Origin: Spirochaetaceae bacterium
GTDB lineage: Bacteria > Spirochaetota > Spirochaetia > B11-G9
NCBI GenBank assembly: GCA_030643345.1
Contig: DAOWMA010000075.1
Span: 1 to 8,059, forward strand
DNA: 8,059 bases
Direction of reading: 5' to 3'
The position numbers and the translations under genes were made by a program. This document shows, in pieces, positions 6,686 through 8,059 of this stretch (the stretch's first letter is position 1; each line of letters begins with the position of its first letter). The notes beneath the pieces were generated by a model that was given only the letters and a program-made list of their open reading frames with translations, ran no database searches and had not been told where the DNA came from.

Positions 6686-7762
6686 ATGAGTTTCATTTAT
6701 ATTGATAATAATGGAGATGCTTCTTTATTCCCGAAGTTGCGGATGGTAGTTATTATTAATACTATCAGGAATTAAAAAATGATTTAACCAATCTTTCCAA
6801 TAATCCTAAAAAGATTGATCTGCCCTATCTTCTTTTCCCTCAGGACATAGAAATAGATGACAAAATAATTATTATAATACAGGTTCCTTTGAGTTCCCAG
6901 CTCCACAAAACAGGCGGTAATATATTCCTACGCAGTGAAGACGGAGATTATAGGGTTCAGGGGACATATCAGCTTGCAGGTCTTCTAAATAGAAAATTAA
7001 GTCTGTTTTCTGAACAACGTACTTTGCCTTTTGCAACAAATAATGATCTTATTCCAGAGCTGTTTGATAAAGCCCGTGCACTTATGCATGCATACAATTC
7101 ACATCATCCATGGCTTAGATTGAAGAATGAAGAGCTTTTGAAAATTGGCGGATTTTTTGCAGAAGATCCGGAAAGTGGGAAAACATCTCTTACTCTGGCT
7201 GCAGTTTTACTGTTTGGTACTGATCTTGCCATTCAAAAAGCAGTGCCGGCCTATAAATTTGATTGTCTTTTAAGGCGTGAAAATATTGACAGATATGATG
7301 ACCGCCTGACTATTCGTACAAATCTTATCGACGCTTATGATCTGATGATGGGTTTCATAGAGAAGCACCTGAACGATCCCTTTTATCTGGAAGGTGATAT
7401 GCGCATGAGTTTAAGAGACAAAATATTTCGGGAAGCTGTCTCAAATATTATATCTCATAGAGATTACGTCAGTGGATCTCCGGGGCGTTTAATTATCTAT
7501 AAAGATAAAGTTGTTTTTGATAACCCCTGTACTCAGCATCACTTCGGAGAGATAACTGTAGATAATCTATTGCCTTACTCTCATAATCCTGTAATATGTA
7601 AATTTATGATTCAGTTGGGAAGGTTCGAAGAACTGGGGTCAGGAGTAAGGAATATTAGTAAGTATCTGCCTCTTTATACAAGAGGTGCAAAACCTGTTTT
7701 TAAAGAGGAAAAGCAGTTGTTCAAATTACTGCTGCCATTGTCAAGGGCTCAGTCGGGGGTAG

Positions 7763-7802
7763 AGTCGCCGACCCAGTCGCCGACCCAGTCGCCGACCCAG
7801 TC
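7763..7802 (+). repeat. 12-bp in-frame tandem repeat encoding the SPTQ linker
   Basis: Three perfect copies of AGTCGCCGACCC (7763-7774, 7775-7786, 7787-7798) plus a partial AGTC at 7799-7802. In frame they encode SPTQ repeated three times. Copy-number changes keep the frame because the unit is a multiple of three. The repeat is GC-rich within an AT-rich gene and joins the ATPase-like domain to the winged helix. Related regulators often carry similar SPTQ- or TPQV-type linkers. Confidence 0.95.
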
Positions 7803-8020
7803 AGATAATCCTGTTATCAGGCTTCTGATGGCTCTTTCTGATGGCGAACTCTCTTCTGGAGATCTGCGTGAAAAAATGAAGCTTAAACATCGTCAGACAT
7901 TTAGAGAAAATTACCTGCATCCGGCACTTAATAGATCTTATATCGAACTAACCATCCCTGAAAAGCCGAACAGCCGGCTGCAGAAGTATCGTTTAACTGA
8001 GAAGGGAAAGAAGGTTTTAC

Positions 8021-8025
8021 AGGAG
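8021..8025 (+). promoter_or_regulatory. Shine-Dalgarno AGGAG for the downstream gene
   Basis: AGGAG lies inside the last codons of the regulator gene. It is only two bases from ATG 8028 but eight bases from ATG 8034, which favours 8034 as the start of the next gene. Overlap with the upstream stop suggests coupled translation. Confidence 0.6.
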
Positions 8026-8033
8026 TAATGTCT

Positions 8034-8059
8034 ATGTCGGAAAGTTTCATTTATCTGGA
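8034..8059 (+). CDS. Start of a downstream gene, possibly a paralogous regulator (3' end outside window)
   Basis: Eight complete codons read MSESFIYL before the window ends. ATG 8034 is preferred over the in-frame ATG 8028 because of its spacing from AGGAG. The opening resembles the first residues of AlbA_2-type regulators, which often start with a FIY(L/K)ES-like segment leading into the ExK motif, but eight residues are too few for assignment. Bases 8043-8054 (SFIY codons) are identical to 6689-6700, just after the ATG of the broken regulator, suggesting that the two genes are tandem relatives. It is probably cotranscribed with the regulator remnant. Confidence 0.5.

Larger units (their letters stand above)
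6686..8028 (+). pseudogene. AlbA_2 / HATPase_c_4 family regulator, N-terminal domain disrupted
   Basis: A member of the 'ATP-binding protein / putative transcriptional regulator' family, whose full layout is AlbA_2 domain, divergent GHKL-like ATPase domain, then winged helix. The body is open from 6760 to 8028, but the only common start codon before the body is TTG 6889, inside the AlbA_2 domain. Upstream in the same frame, KIIIIIQVP joins SSQLHKTGGNIF without a break; the frame meets TAA at 6757-6759. ATG 6686 (after GGAGG) opens another frame reading MSFIYIDNNGDASLF and stops at 6775. Most of AlbA_2 (about 60-80 residues with the ExK and glycine-rich motifs) is thus missing. Counting from TTG 6889: ATPase helix with EAVSNIISHRDY (182-193), glycine loop ELGSGVRN (248-255), SPTQ repeat linker (293-304), and a Fic-like C-terminal winged helix (LKHRQTFRENYLHP, NSRLQKYRLTEKG). 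Truncated translation from TTG 6889 cannot be excluded. Stop TAA overlaps a possible ATG of the next gene. Confidence 0.7.

Noticed and set aside
7763..7802. CRISPR array or iterons at the 12-bp repeat
   Set aside because: The units are directly abutting without spacers and lie in frame within a coding sequence.
1..8059. A defence island or other novel multi-gene system
   Set aside because: The left two thirds are ordinary housekeeping genes; the right third holds one broken regulator, one nuclease scrap and the first codons of another gene, with no intact effector-sensor set inside the window.

Overview
The window looks like a chromosomal segment from an AT-rich bacterium, most likely a spirochaete or a close relative. 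The main evidence is the elongation factor G paralogue at 2957-4993. It resembles the spirochaete/planctomycete/deltaproteobacterial 'spdEFG2' group, whose mitochondrial counterpart is EF-G2 and whose studied Borrelia member works in ribosome recycling. This is family recognition by eye, not a database match, so the taxonomic call is tentative.

Layout. Positions 2-682 (+) carry the 3' part of a citrate synthase gene. It converges with two minus-strand EF-G paralogues, and a hairpin plus T-tract at 681-714 ends the second of them. The upstream gene (4993 to 2957) is the spdEFG2-type protein. The downstream gene (2813 to 741) is an EF-G II-type protein with a near-consensus promoter and Shine-Dalgarno in the 143-base gap between them. 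A tRNA-Val(UAC) gene (5137-5209, +) follows in the opposite direction with its own promoter. Its terminator (5214-5248) overlaps the last codons and stop codon of a convergent small SAM-dependent methyltransferase gene (5806 to 5228).

From about 5820 to 6685 no intact gene is visible. The gap holds an eroded 5' fragment of an Rpn/PD-(D/E)XK 'putative transposase' family nuclease (6430 to 6270, -), broken at a run of ten A, and a GC-richer stretch with an imperfect hairpin (6449-6494). From 6686 to the end lies an accessory locus. It begins with an AlbA_2/HATPase_c_4-type regulator that has lost most of its N-terminal AlbA domain but keeps its ATPase-like domain, a 12-bp tandem-repeat linker and a winged-helix C terminus. 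The first nine codons of a downstream gene follow, starting with the same SFIY-encoding 12-mer as the broken gene.

The left two thirds are housekeeping (TCA cycle, translation); the right third is an eroding accessory region. I see no convincing new multi-gene system. The most notable points are the reciprocal key-residue changes in the two EF-G paralogues, the tRNA terminator doubling as methyltransferase coding sequence, and the decayed nuclease and regulator remnants.
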